Assembly (NCBI GenBank): GCA_037349315.1
Contig: JBAIAC010000026.1
Location: forward strand, 23,899,501 to 23,963,500
DNA: 64,000 nt
Source: Chelydra serpentina
Taxonomy: Eukaryota > Chordata > Testudines > Chelydridae
Direction of reading: 5' to 3'
Position 1 is the first letter of the stretch; the number at the start of each line of letters is the position of its first letter. Below are positions 36,142-48,560 of the stretch, piece after piece. A program made the translations under genes and the position numbers. The notes beneath the pieces are model-generated. The model was not told the DNA's origin, did no database searches, and saw only the letters and a program-made list of their open reading frames with translations.

Positions 36142-37305
36142 CTAGTATAATAAGAGAAAAAGTATTAAACGCACTCATATTAAATTACTGAAGATGCAAA
36201 AAGTAGAAAGGTTCTTTTATACAGTGATGAAATGAGTACTGTACCTAATAATTAACCTCTACAGAAAGTTACCAAAAAAGCATAATTTATTTTTACACCA
36301 TAGCAACATGTAAATGATCAAATTACTACCCTCCAGTAAGATAATTATTTTATTCATATAGATACAAATGTCCAGGTGTATCTTCTTCCCTATACTTGTG
36401 AAAACGTGAGCAGCAACACGCAACATTTTATTCTGTTTCTTACTGCTAAAAGCTATAAGTGTTTCTTATTGCTAAAAGCTAGGAACATTTCTAAAGCATC
36501 TTAATATGTAAACATAACACAGCAGAGCATAGGAATAAAGGACAATGTGAAGTGGGGGAAAAATTCACTAACATTTTGTGTCACATGGATGCATTACAGC
36601 AGTTATAATATGGCATATACATGATGTCATCACTAAATTAAATTTTTTAGATTATATTTGTAACTAGTACATACTGATCTTGTAGTCATGTATTGGCTCT
36701 GTCCAGTATTTTTCTTGAAAAAGTAATACAGATAGAACATTTAAAAAGAGAAAAAAGATAAGTGAAGTAAAATGAATATGAAAACATTTACACTACTATG
36801 TAAGGAACCTGCTATAAGATTCCTGGTGAGAAATTTGTGTTCTATTTTAACTTGAACTCCCACATAGTAGTCCAGGGGAAACCAGGCAAAGATAATGTTC
36901 GTCTCTAGGTAGGGGCTTCCAAATTGTAATATATGATCTTGGTGTTCCATCAATTCACTTCACAACAATTCACTTCACAAATGAATAAAGTCTGGGAGTC
37001 ACTACTTTAGAGAGAGATGCTGGATGTATTATTAACGGAGCATTTCTTGATCCACAGAGTTACAATGATGGGGACTTCCGAATCTCCCATATGTCCATGT
37101 ATAAATAAGGAAAAGTATGGTGAACTGGAGAGAGGGATTTAGAGAACATAATGGGTTGAAAGGTAAAGGCAACTCAAAGAAGGAAGCCCACACAATGTTT
37201 TTGGACATCTGCTTCTCAGAATTGCATATTTTTAGAAAGATTTTATGTACAAGAGAAAGGCAGAAAATACTATCAAATATTTTCGTACACAAAGAATATG
37301 CCACT

Positions 37306-37430
37306 TAGTACAGCATTTTGAGATCACCAAATGATAGATCAACATAGGTAAAGTTATCATCAATGTCATCCTCCTCATCTAGATCATTATCATTGTTCTT
37401 ATCCATATCAAAAATATTCCTTTCCTCCAT
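37306..37430 (-). other. Small acidic open frame (41 codons), not recognised
   Basis: The minus-strand frame starts MEERNIFDMDKNNDNDLDEE and ends ..GDLKMLY, with 17 or so acidic residues. An in-frame TAA lies 6 nt before the ATG, and TTTACAG precedes it. It lies inside intron 2. I know no family for it. Chance or a retroposed fragment are the likely explanations. Confidence 0.2.
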
Positions 37431-38380
37431 CCTTTAACCTGTAAACAAATTAAATCCAACTATTTCCAGAACTAATGGTACATTTAGTGCACTGCTTAGA
37501 TGGAACTCTGAAAAATTAGATTATATTTATTCTTTATCAGAATAAAAGAAAAAGTGACTGTTAAAAGCTTATGAAAGAAAATGATTCTGACTTACTCACA
37601 ATCTTTCCCTCAGCAGTATGCTTTAACAATGTCTAGCAATAAAATTGTCCTAGGCAGCTGACATGCCCATTATTTTTAGTGGTCTATTTTCATTAGAGGA
37701 GATAAATCTAATACATTACTACCAAATAAATTTACAACCTAGTCTTAACAATAAAAATTTACCAACACTCAAAATGTGATTTAATTCTATGTACATTTTA
37801 GGCTACATATAAAAATTTATCATGCAGCATACAAACATTGACAGAATAAAATTATTTGCGAGTAAGAAATACAGAAAGCCCAATTTTCAAAATGGGCTCC
37901 AAGTATGCAAACCACAAAAAGTAAAATTTGCAACAAAGGGCAATTTGTGAATGCAAATAAAGTAATTAGACATCTAACTACCTAATTCACATGGGCAAAT
38001 TCAAATGCACAGACAAAACTACATGTATTGAGATCCTTGTTGACAATGTGGACAGCTATTTATTATAGTCTGAACCTTACACAAGATAGCAGCAGCAGGA
38101 ACAAATAAATGCACATTTTAATATATTCCTCCTTTTATTTTCTAAAGCAAAATCTGACTTTTGTTTTTAAGTAACGTAACAGTTATGAAAGATGCAAGAC
38201 TGGTATCCCTGAACAATATAAGTTGACTATTTGCAGAACAAATACAACATATGCATCAACCATGCAAGCTTTTCACACTCCCTTGGCAATGTGCATCAAC
38301 CTTGACCTAGGAACTCTCTTTAGATACATCTGTCCACTGAGAGAGAGAGACCATAAATTCATTATAGGTGAGGCTGATAG

Positions 38381-38560
38381 CACTGCTTATTACTAAGGCT
38401 ACTCAAAACTTCCCATAATCAGACCCTGTTTTCAATTGCTTATAACTTTGCCAAATTAACTGTTTGGGCTGAAATTTTCCATGACAGGTGTCTACCTCAG
38501 CCTGAACTCTTCTGGAAAATTTCAGCCAAATAGTTCAGCTAATGAGATTAGAAAAAAAAT
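38381..38560. repeat. Dispersed repeat, copy 1 (TTGCTTATAACTTTGCCAAA family)
   Basis: Shares a long diverged segment with 39400-39590: TTTTCA..GCTTATAACTT..CCAAA, then GGTGTCTACCTCAG and TTTCAGCC. Family not known to me. Confidence 0.7.
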
Positions 38561-39399
38561 ACATTTTTCACTTATGTTAAAAAAAAAATCAAGAATGCGT
38601 TTATTTTTTCAAAATACAGCAACTGAAAATAACTTATTAAAGTTGTTTTACATTTGATTGGACACACTGGTCACATTATATGTTCTCTGATTGGTTGAAA
38701 ATAATTTAGAAGCAGGCTTGTGGATTGAGTACCACCTACTTATCGGGATTTAGGTCCCATTGTGCTAGGCAGGATTAAGTGCCTGCGTTCTTTAAGAAAA
38801 CAGAACACAGCCCCTGTCCCAGAGAGCAAACATGCTAAAATAATCAATTAAAATTTGTTCTGTCAACAAACTTCCCAATAAAATTGGTCACTCTTAAACA
38901 CAAAAGCGGCATACAAAGCCTGAGTTCCTTTTCTTTCTTTTTTTTGGAGAAAATATTCATGGAAAACTAGGGCTAAGTTTGCCAAAAGATACATCAAGAT
39001 TAAGGTTTGTGCACCCTTCAGTGAATCTGGACCATGGTTTAGTTTCTGATGGAAACTGCAAAACTTACCTTTAGCAGACTTTGGCTTTTAGGTTTTGAGT
39101 TTGCACAATTCAAAACAACACTCAATGTGAAGCCCACTGGACCCAAACAAAACCTCATTACACAGCTTAGTAATATTTTATTGTTTAGATGTCTCAAAAA
39201 AAACAAAAAACAAAAAAAAAAAGGAGGCAGCTTCCACAGTTTACATTTGTTATTTTTTAAATAACAACACGGGGGTACCTAGAAAAGGATTAAGGTAAAT
39301 GGAAGAGAGCATATGTGAAAGACCAATCCTGGCAGTTTCGTAAAAGATCAACAAATCACAAATACTTTTTTTTTTAAAATAGGAATTGATGGTGTGGTT

Positions 39400-39590
39400 G
39401 GTAGCACCACCTATTATTATATTACCTCCCATTATCAGTCCCTATTTTCAGATGCTTATAACTTCACCAAACTTTAACCATTCGGACTGGAATTTTACAT
39501 GATGGGTGTCTACCTCAGGCTGATTTTTTTTAAAAAAAAAAGTTTCAGCCCAAATAGGTCACCTGTTTTCAAGAACAATGTTAGTAAAAA
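39400..39590. repeat. Dispersed repeat, copy 2 (same family as 38381-38560)
   Basis: Same order of motifs as copy 1, same orientation, about 1 kb away. The G-rich sequence that follows (39840-40270) has loosely repeated GGGACTA/GGGATAAG units and may belong to the same composite element. Confidence 0.7.
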
Positions 39591-40939
39591 ATTAATGGTT
39601 TTGCCAATAATAATAAAATCTGATGTTTTTTTAAGATACGCTAGCACACCCACACTTTAGACCGGGGACCTGAAATATTGCTGGAGAGTGCCCTTTGTGT
39701 AAGGGGTGTACTTTTTGTCATTCCCACTAAAATCTACCCAAACTTGGTCAAAGTATAAGCCTTCAAAAAACTGCAGTTCACACATGCTTAGTAAAGATTT
39801 GCTAGATCTTTGCAGCTAAAATCTCTGCAGATTATGTCTACAATGAGCATATTCCAGCCTGGGGATGCAGGAGGGCGGAGCAGAACTTTCTCTGCAACTG
39901 TAGCTCTGTGCTTCTGTGGGCCAAGCTGGGGCAGGGCACTAGAAATGAAAGCAGAGCGACTCTCTCCCCTGTGCTCTCAAAAGCCCCACTTGCTGGGCTC
40001 AGGATACTGCCTGATTATAATGCAGAGGGGAGAAGAGCTGGGGGCAAGGGAGTAAGGAGGTGGCAGTGGGGAGTAGAATGGGACAAGGAACACAGGTGGG
40101 TGAGACTGGGACTACAGGCTGGCTGGTGAGGAGGGGAAAACTGGGACTATGAGTGAACATAGAGGGAGACTAGACCTGGGATCAGAAGAAGCACGAGGAG
40201 ACAGACTGGGATAAGGAGCCAGGATGGGGAAAACACAGGACTGGGACAGGACACAGGAAGATGGCAGAAGTTCCCGCGTTCCCCTCTAGAGCCTGGAATG
40301 GAACCCAAAACCCCTGAATCTCACCACTCCTGTGATGTCAGCAAATATCTTTGAAACCCACTGGTAAAGTGTCTCATCCCTTTCAAACAAAGGAAAATAT
40401 CCTACGATTCTCTTTCGGTTCAAGTGGTCTGTGATGCAAGTCTAACAGTTCCAATCCTGCTGATGAATCATGTGGGTATCAATATAATGCTACATGATGA
40501 AACTTCTGTTCTTTCAGTTTGATTTTTGAAAAACCTAGGAAATTACACAAAAATAACTACGTTAAAAGAACATTACTAAAGGTGCAAAGTCACACACTCA
40601 AGTTAGGAAATGACAGAATTAAGATTGTCTGTGCATCTTTAATTTGAACCCTTTGTGCATATGCTCTATGAAACAGTTTGTAATTATATGATCTCATACT
40701 ATTTTTTTCTTGCCTTAGGACCCCGCCTCATCAATGCCAGATAAATCTGCTCTGGGGATGATCTGGGGTTGTATAGTGAAGGAGACATTTGTCTGAGGGA
40801 CCCGCAGAAGTGGGAATGTGTAGTAGTGAATGAGATAGGGGACCTCAGGAAGAGATGGGATGATTTCATAGTTAAGACAGTTGAATGCTGCCCTGGAGAA
40901 CTGAATTCTACCCTTGCCTCTGCTAGAGTTCCTTTTGTG

Positions 40940-41500
40940 ATACTAGTCAAGTCACTTAACCCAGAGGCTCTCAACCTATTTACCATTGTGGGCCACATAT
41001 ACAGCTCTCTGTGTGTTATGTGGGCCACATCCATACAATATATAGACTACTTCTGTGACCCTGAAGATGCCACATGGGCCACAGCTCTGTGCTGATTAGA
41101 ATGCAAGCAGCCTGCGGGCTGCCAGTTGAGAACCACTGACTTAACCCAATTTCTTCACAATTGGTCACTAACTGTATGTTCCTCATTTTATGAGTGCCTG
41201 ACTTGAGACCCTATGGTTATATTTGCAGACGTGCTGAGTGATCACAGCTGCAACTGAACTCAATGGGAGTTGGGCTATGAAAATATAAAGTGCTATATAA
41301 TGCTAATTATATAGAAAAATCAGGTCCTGAGTGTCTCAAATTGGGCATTTAAAATGAATAGATAATTTTTACCTGAATCTTGCTGTTTCTCAGTTCACCA
41401 TCTGTAAAATGGGGATAATACCACCACCTTCAATTCACAGAGGTTTTGTGAAAATCAATTCATTACTGTTTGTGAAGCATTCAGATACTATAGCGTTGTG
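40940..41500 (-). repeat. MIR-like remnants, one interrupted by a hAT MITE
   Basis: GTCAAGTCACTTAACC before the MITE and ACTTAACCCAATTTCTTCAC after it are MIR antisense core. A second copy is at 41380-41500 (CACCATCTGTAAAATGGGGA..AGAGGTTTTGTGAAAATCA). Confidence 0.65.
40962..41138. mobile_element. hAT-type MITE with perfect 8-bp target duplication, inside a MIR
   Basis: Ends CAGAGGCTCTCAAC and GTTGAGAACCACTG are inverted repeats. ACTTAACC is exactly duplicated at 40954-40961 and 41139-41146. The 177-bp interior contains repeated GTGGGCCACAT motifs. No coding capacity. Confidence 0.93.
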
Positions 41501-44479
41501 TACCACAGAAAACCCTATGAGGAAATTAGTAACTCTATCTTCAGAGCATGGTTTATATAGTGTGCTTAAATACAGCCTGGTTTCACATACTGAACAATGA
41601 CCATAAAACAAATTATTGAACAATTGCTCATTAAGTGAGCACAATCCATCCAGTGTACTGAATGAAGTTGGAGTCCTATAGAAAAAACAGTATGTGATCA
41701 CATAACTAAAGACTATCATAACACATATATGCACAAGGGGATTTAATTAAGGTTACACAGGAAACCTTAATTCTAGCATTTCTTAACTTTTTATTTGGAA
41801 CCTTAAGAATGTTATTTTAATGTAGTTTGTGTGTGTGTAATATCCTAAGTATGTTTAAATTGCTATGTAAGAATATTCCAAGTACATAAATAGTAGAATT
41901 TACATGCATCGGTGGTTAAGCTTTTCTTATAGAAGTATTATATATCCAAGGTGAACAAAAGGTGGAAAGATGGTCAACTCTAGCCTAGACCTCACAGAAA
42001 AAAGCACGGTCAACCCTCCACCACCATATCTATTGGTCTCCCACCTACACATCTAGTACTCTCTCTCCTCACATGCTGGCAACTTACTTTTCAGATTTCA
42101 AACAAGGCTAAATTTCCTTCTCCCAGGCATATCCAAATACTCTAAGAATATATTGTTTTAATTGTCAGGGAGAACAGAAAGTAACACCTTAAAATAGGTA
42201 TATTTTGGGACCTATTAACATGGACAAGCTATTCTTTAAATAACATAAATGAAGAGAGACAACTTGAAAAAGAGATCCAGTTACTCATTGTGGAAAAACA
42301 CTGGATATGGGTTATGTTAACTCTTCCTGAAACTAAATTATAGGATTGGGAATGCTCTTGTCTGTAAAGATAAGCCATAACAATTCAAAATGCTCTGCAA
42401 AGACAAGGTATGAACACATTAACATTTGACTACACGGCACCTAGTATTATCTGAAAGTACATTAAGGCTATCAGAAATGTAGTTCTCAAAAGTGATCACT
42501 GAAATAAAATTTAAACCAACTCCAGAAAAGCATTAGGCTGATCACTGATGACCAAATATTCCCACAGAAAACCTAATCAACAGTGTCACATGCAGGGCAA
42601 ACATAACAAAGAATTAACAAAGAAGACTCTTCAGATCCTGGCTGAGTTTTAGTTCTATGTTAAGTTTCACTGATACGAAGGCAGTTCATTAAACACAACA
42701 TTAACATTAAGGTATGTTTGCATTTAAAGAGGTTATGTATACGGGTAAAACATCTATAGAATCAGGGCCTAATATTGCATATAAGATTTTTTTTTTTTTA
42801 AATCTACAACTCACATTTCTATTTCACTGGTATACATTGGAACTGTAATTTTACCACTAGTTTCAGATTACTGAAAGTACCATTATTTTTGACTTTTTAT
42901 TTATGCATATAGCAGCAGTCTGACTAATAAGAAACACAAACAAAGAGCAGGAAATTTGGCTTAAAGCATTCAGAAACAAACAAAACTCTGAACTACATAA
43001 ACTGAAAATGTAAACAGACAAAAGAAAGCTATCAATGAAAAACTAGATGGCAGCACCTACCTACTTTTTAAAATTTCACAAGCATAATGCTTCGAAGCCA
43101 AGTACAGTGCTGCTTTCGCCAACGTTATTTCAAAGGCTGAAAAGTCGTAGGCATAATATACTTTTAAATACTCTTTGAAGATTATAATAATTCAAGTAAT
43201 TTACTTGGTAAATAAAATATTAATACTCTTGGTTTATTTTCCCATAATGGTCATCTATGATTTCAAAATGGAGCAGTAATGAAACTAAAACTTCATGGAA
43301 TTATAGATTGTGCTTTCTCACTTTATAAAAATTGCATATCAAAACCATAACCTACAGGATTTGAAAATTCCATAACATAAATCACTGTTAAAATAACCAA
43401 ATATCACAATGCTCAATCACAAAACATAGGAAGAATTACATCAAATTCATACAGAAACATGGAATAAAGAGAGTAAAATATTGTACAGCTGTTTTAACAA
43501 GCTATTTATTTTAAATATGACAAATGCTTTTCCAATTTCATTAGAGGGCTTTTTTTCTGAACCAAGAATATAAATCAGGCACAAAGCACTCTTATTACAA
43601 TCAGATCAGATGTCATTCTCCCCAAAGGGCATCGCCTCCATGATGCCAGTAAGGTCCACAAGACAACAATAAGTTTCCATAAGGATACAGTAAGAAAGAG
43701 ACACTTATAGGAGCACAGAAATATAATCAAGAAAAGAGAAGACAGACTCCCCCTAGTGATAGGAACATACATCAATCTATGTTCATGTTCAGAAAAATGT
43801 TAAATTTCCCTGTAATATGTTACGATAGGTGTGCTAAAAACTGCAGTTAATATAAAATAATTTTCTTCCATAATCTTAAAATCAGATTAAAACTAAAATT
43901 ATATTAAACTCCAATAATTGTTTAATGAAAGAGAAACTATTTACTTTCTAATATATGAAATGTTTCAGCAATGCAATAAAATCTTAGAATTTACTCAGGA
44001 GGAAAGATTAGAAATGTAACGGCACCTATTCAAGATTTACTTATTTCAATACTTTATTTCAGTTAAAAAATAAGTGGCAATTTATGTTCATAAGATTATT
44101 ACAGTTCCAATGTAAACACATTGTATGCATCTTTCTCTGAATCACTGCTTTCTATATAGCATTCTGCAATCTTGAGATTCTGAATTTTATTTTAATTAAA
44201 TCTTATTGTACTGATTTGCACTCATTTATTTATAAATCTGTAATTTATTCTTGTCCTCCAGGGTCTCTCTTAGCTTGGCACTAAATTGACCCAGAGATGG
44301 ATGCCATCCTACAAGCGTTACTGTTGCTCTGTTGACCCTCTCTCTCTGACAATATAGTTCCTCCTGGAGCAGTTTTCCAAACTTCTGCTAGGAAAAACAG
44401 GCACAGATTACAGTGCTACAGAGAGTGTATAGTCCTCCACTCCACTTCTCTTCCACGCAGTCACTCACACTACCTATAA

Positions 44480-44600
44480 AGGTAGGTATTATTCCCATTT
44501 TACACAATGGTAAACTGAGTCAGAGAGCAGTTAACGGTCTAGCACAAGGTTACACATCAACGGAAGAGCCAAGAAGGGAATCAAAGGCTAACAGATGCCA
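44480..44600 (+). repeat. MIR-like SINE remnant
   Basis: TTATTCCCATTTTACACAAT then TAAACTGAGTCAGAGAGCAG and AAGGTTACACATC follow the MIR core in the plus sense. Confidence 0.65.
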
Positions 44601-44794
44601 AAGTATTCTTTTCAAAAGGCATTTGTCTAACTTCTGTGAGAATTTCATGAAAGACTGTTCTAAAAGCTGTATTAAAATATTGCTGTATTATGTTTACTGC
44701 ATTCCCTCCATCCACAAAACTGACAAGTGAGTCAAATAATATTTCAAGTTTCTCTGACATGGCCTATTCTTTATTACATACAAAAAATGTTAAA

Positions 44795-45065
44795 CAAAAG
44801 TTATTTAGGTTGCAAAGTCAAGCACTCAAACTTTAGGAAATGCCAGATTTATGGTTACCTGTGCAACCTTAATTCTGCCCTTTGTATGTTCAACCTATGC
44901 ACTGAATGAGACAGAGGTCCTGTGGAAAAAATAGTAGGATATTATGTAAAGAATGTATCATAATACATACAAACAAGTGGGCAAAATTAAGGCTGCATGG
45001 ACAACTGTAAACCCAGCATCTTCTAACTTCTGAGTGTTTAATTTTTGAAACCTAAATAACTTTCT
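44795..45065. repeat. Interspersed palindromic repeat (AGGTTGCAAAGTCAAGCACT..)
   Basis: Left part (GTTGCAAAGTCAAGCACTCA, GGAAATGCCAGA) and right part (AACTTCTGAGTGTTTAATTT) are inverted relatives. CCTTAATTCTG and AAAATTAAGGCTGCATGG in the middle repeat the theme. Other copies: 40570-41815 and part of 49600-49640. Confidence 0.6.
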
Positions 45066-45164
45066 TAACCTTTTTAAATGTATTTTCCTAAATTGTTTAT
45101 CTTTAAAGGGAAAGGCACAAACAAATCCTCTTACATACAACTATAACATCCCTCCCCTATCATG

Positions 45165-45300
45165 TACCAACAGCGCAATTTGAACCCTGAACCTTCAACA
45201 ATGTAGCATGGACTTCTAACACACAAGCTACAGGACCAACTATGTTGGCTAGCAGCAGCAGAACGCTGTTATTCTGAGGGGACAGGTAACGGGCTACCAC
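45165..45300 (-). repeat. tRNA-derived SINE
   Basis: In the minus sense TAGCTTGTGTGTTAGAAGTC is A-box-like and GGTTCAGGGTTCAAATTGCG contains a B-box GGTTCAAAT. Resembles the SINEs at 9025 and 26005. Confidence 0.55.
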
Positions 45301-45739
45301 GGCTCAGCTCTCCCTCTTTTTCCCTCCACAGAAGGGGCTCCAGCCCCACAAGATGCCCCTAGAAGGGAAGACTAGCTGAGAGTTTACAGGAGAAGCATGT
45401 CCCCCATCTCTCTTCCCTCCCCAAGAACTGGGGGAGTCCCTGCCCATGTCATGTCCCAGGTGTAGAGGAACAGAATACAGAGACCATGTACGAGGTCAGG
45501 GGTGGGGGTACACTTGGTGCTTTACTAGGTATTGTTCATCAAGTTAATCTCATCCAAGTGGATTTTTATCATTTTGTTTATTTTTTGCTCATTAGTGGCA
45601 TTTTTAACCTATTGCTGAAGTTAGATTAATCTCCATTTACCTGGTCCCTCAATTGTTCTTCATGATTTGTCAAAAATAAGTGTCAGGTTTTGCAGCTTTC
45701 TTAGAGTATTCTTTTACTCAGGCAGCCTCGTTCCTACCT

Positions 45740-46413
45740 GTTCTGACAAGCAGCGAGCAGCAGGTCCTAGGCAGAGAGGCCACAGGGTTCTGCGCACTGC
45801 CCCCGCCCCGAGCAGCAGCTCTGCACTCCCACTGGCCGGAAACTGGCCAATGGGAGCTGGGGGAGGGGGGGTGTCTGCAGGTGAGAGCTACGCGGAGCCG
45901 TTTGCGCGCCTCCACCTAGGAGCCGGACCTGCTGCTGGCCGCTTCCAGGGCGCAGCGTGGTCCGCGGTGCCAGGACAGGCAGGAAGCCTGCCTTAGCATC
46001 CCCACTGCACCACTGACCAGGAGCCGCCCGTGGTAAGCCCGTGCCCCAACCCCGCACCCCAATCCCTTGCCCCAGCTCTGAGCCCCCCCCTTCCTGCACC
46101 CCTCATCCTCAACCGCCTTCCCCAGCCCTGAGCCCCCACCAAACCCAGAGACCCCTCCTGCACCCCAAACCCCTCATCCCCAGCCCTACCCCAGAGCCTG
46201 CACCCCCAGCCCAGAGTCCTGACCCACTCCTGCACCCCAAGCCTCTCCCACACCCTGAACCCCTTATTTCCGGCCCCACCCCACAGCCCTCATCCCTGCA
46301 CCCCAACCCTCAGCCCCTCCCACACCCCAAACCCCTCATCCCCAGCTCCGTTGGGTCGTGGGCATCAACAATTTTCTTCAACTGGGTCGCCAGAAAAAAA
46401 GTTTGAAAACCAT
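45740..46413. mobile_element. GC-rich hAT-like element with C-rich minisatellite
   Basis: The right end AAAGTTTGAAAACCATTG is the inverted form of a CAATGGTTTTCAAAC hAT terminus. It abuts ACTTAACC of a MIR remnant, as the MITE at 40962 does. The interior has a CpG-rich part (45760-46020) and a C-rich minisatellite (46030-46350) of CACCCCAA..CCTCATCCCCAGCCC units. The left terminus was not located. Confidence 0.6.
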
Positions 46414-46670
46414 TGACTTAACCCCTTTGCGTCTCAGTTTCTCCATGTGCAAAACAAAAATTACTAATTATTTCAATACTGTCCTAAGGCCCCAATCAGG
46501 ATTGTCCCCTTTCTGCTGGGTACTATACAAACATATATGAAGATGCAATCATTACCTGATGATCTTACAATTTAATAAGACTTTCTCACATTTTAAAGTG
46601 CTTTGAGATCCTCAGAAGGAAGGTAATATTCAAATGCAAAATATTAGTGTAGTTATAACTATTCATAATG
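46414..46670 (-). repeat. MIR-like SINE remnant
   Basis: ACTTAACCCCTTTGCGTCTC, TTTCTCCATGTGC, then TTTTAAAGTGCTTTGAGATC: antisense MIR core followed by tail-like sequence. Confidence 0.55.
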
Positions 46671-47149
46671 TTAAGCTAAATCAAGTAAAGAAGCGAGAAC
46701 ATTTTAGTGCTAATTTGGTGTTAATGTAAACTGAGAATATGTACTTATTTTGCCCAAATCAAAAGATTTCATTATATGACTCATAACAATTTGGTTCAGA
46801 TGTCACTCTTTGGTCAAGAGGGGCCTACGGAGAAACAAGCATTAAGATTGAATATATTCTCTCTCTCTAGAACAAATTATGATGATCCACCTATGAGACA
46901 CAATTGCAATCTAGAGAGAAGAAATTGATATCAGCTTCAACTCTTAATACTAGTAAACAAGAATAATTCTGCTCCTTACATGTTTGAACAAACATTTTTA
47001 GAGAATATTTTAAATGTAAAAGTTGCACATTTAAAATAAAAACGGTCAGGAAATACAAACTAAGTTTCCTACAATGTTAACTCAGCCACCACAAGGTATG
47101 TATGCTTTTTGTAATGGATGCTGAAAACAACAGGGAGGAAGGCCAGCCA

Positions 47150-47375
47150 GATGATTAGGGCACTACTCTAGGACTTGGGAAACTTGGATTGAAGCCCCTG
47201 CTCTTAGAGAAACTTTCTGCATCATCTTGGGCAAGCTAAGCCTTTCTGTGCCTTAGCTCCCCATCTGTAAAATGGGTATTTTCCTACCTAACATAGTTCT
47301 TCCCTACCTCACAGGGTGTTGCAAGGATAAATGCATTAAAGACTGTGAAGTGATCAGATACTATGGTGAGGGAGG
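47150..47375 (-). repeat. MIR-like SINE copy, comparatively well preserved
   Basis: TTTCTGTGCCTTAGCTCCCC, ATCTGTAAAATGGGTATT and CTACCTCACAGGGTGTTGCA, in the order of an antisense MIR. 47425-47465 has a short (CAGTCAGACAGG)n run. Confidence 0.7.
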
Positions 47376-48240
47376 CCATCTGAGTAACAGATCTAGAATA
47401 GACAGAATACCAGTAACTGATAAGACAGGACAGTCAGACAGGCAGTCAGACAGGCAGAACTGCAGGGCCTCGATGCATAGATGAGACAATGGTGACTGGA
47501 GGAAGGATTTAAGTTTATAAGGAACTGGGGAAGCTTGTGGGAAAGGAAGAGGAGCCTATATATCCAAGGATGGGCTCTAGTTGGACCAAAATGGAACCAG
47601 ATTGCTTGCATGTAACATTTAAAAGATCATAGAGGAGTTTTTAAACTATGGGCTGGGAGAAGGCCAACAGGCTGCAGAGAAGTACCCTATATGAACAGCG
47701 ACGTCCCTTAGGGGAGGGCTGATTAAAGGGGAGAAATACTCAAACAAAACAGAGTACCATTCAATTTGAAGGCAGAGAACTAAATATTGACAACTTTTAT
47801 AAGTGCTTTTACACAGATGCTAGAAGTCTGACTACAAAGATGGGTGAACTTGAATGCCTGGTATAAATTGAGAATATTGATATAATAGGCATCAAAAATC
47901 TGGTGGAACGATGATAATCAATGGGACACGGTAATACCAAGGTAGCAAATATACAGGAATGACAGAGACGGTTGATTTGGTTGGGGGTGGGAGACAACTA
48001 TATGTGAAAGAAAGCAGAGTCAAATATAGAAAAACTCTCAAATGAATGAAACTGTACCACAAAATATCTATGAACAGAAATTCCATTCTTGAATAATAGG
48101 AGTATAGCAGTAGGAATATACTATTGACCACCCGAACAAGATGGTGACAGTGACTGGGAAATGCTCCAGGGGATGAAAAAGGATACAAAAACAGAAAATC
48201 CAGTAATAATGGGGCATGGACTAGATACATGTCACCTCAG

Positions 48241-48400
48241 GACTCATAGACTCATAGAATATCCGGGTTGGAAGGGACCTTAGGAGGTCATCTAGTCCAA
48301 CCCCCTGCTCAAAGAAGGACCAATCCCTAATTTTTGCCCCAGATCCCAAAATGGCCCCCTCAAGGATTGAACTCACAACCCTGGGTTTAGCAGGCCAATG
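48241..48400 (-). mobile_element. CR1 LINE 3' end
   Basis: ACTCATAGACTCATAGAATA begins the antisense of the ATTCTATG terminal repeats, followed by GGGTTGGAAGGGACCTTAGG and GGTCATCTAGTCCAACCCCC, the standard antisense CR1 3' sequence. 5'-truncated, as usual for CR1. Confidence 0.9.
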
Positions 48401-48556
48401 CTTTTTTGGAGCAACTAGTCCTGGAACTCAAAATGGGAGAGGCAGGCCGTAGTTTGCCCACCCCTGGCCTGGAGGTAGGCAGGGGTGGGTGGGGGCACGG
48501 GGAGCTTGGCGGGCCACAGAAAATAACCCCGCGGGCTGCATGTTTGAGACCCCTGA
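48400..48556. mobile_element. Two abutting hAT MITE right-end fragments
   Basis: CCGTAGTTTGCCCACCCCTG ends at 48466 and GCATGTTTGAGACCCCTG at 48556; both are hAT-type right termini. The matching left ends are missing, so these are truncated copies. The second resembles the element at 27555. Confidence 0.6.
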
Positions 48557-48560
48557 CCTA

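Larger units (their letters stand above)
40570..41815. repeat. Interspersed repeat split by a later insertion
   Basis: 40575-40700 matches the first half, and 41640-41815 the second half, of the intact-looking repeat at 44795-45065 (shared motifs: GCAAAGTCA.ACACTCAA, TAGGAAATG.CAGA, TAATT.AAC.C, and CCTTAATTCTAGCATTTCTT). About 0.94 kb, including a MIR remnant and a hAT MITE, lies between. Confidence 0.6.

Noticed and set aside
45667..46406. Long Pro- and Gly-rich frames
   Set aside because: Produced by the C-rich minisatellite and CpG-rich hAT sequence.
47425..47465. CRISPR-like short repeats (CAGTCAGACAGG)n
   Set aside because: Simple tandem repeat in vertebrate DNA with no spacers.
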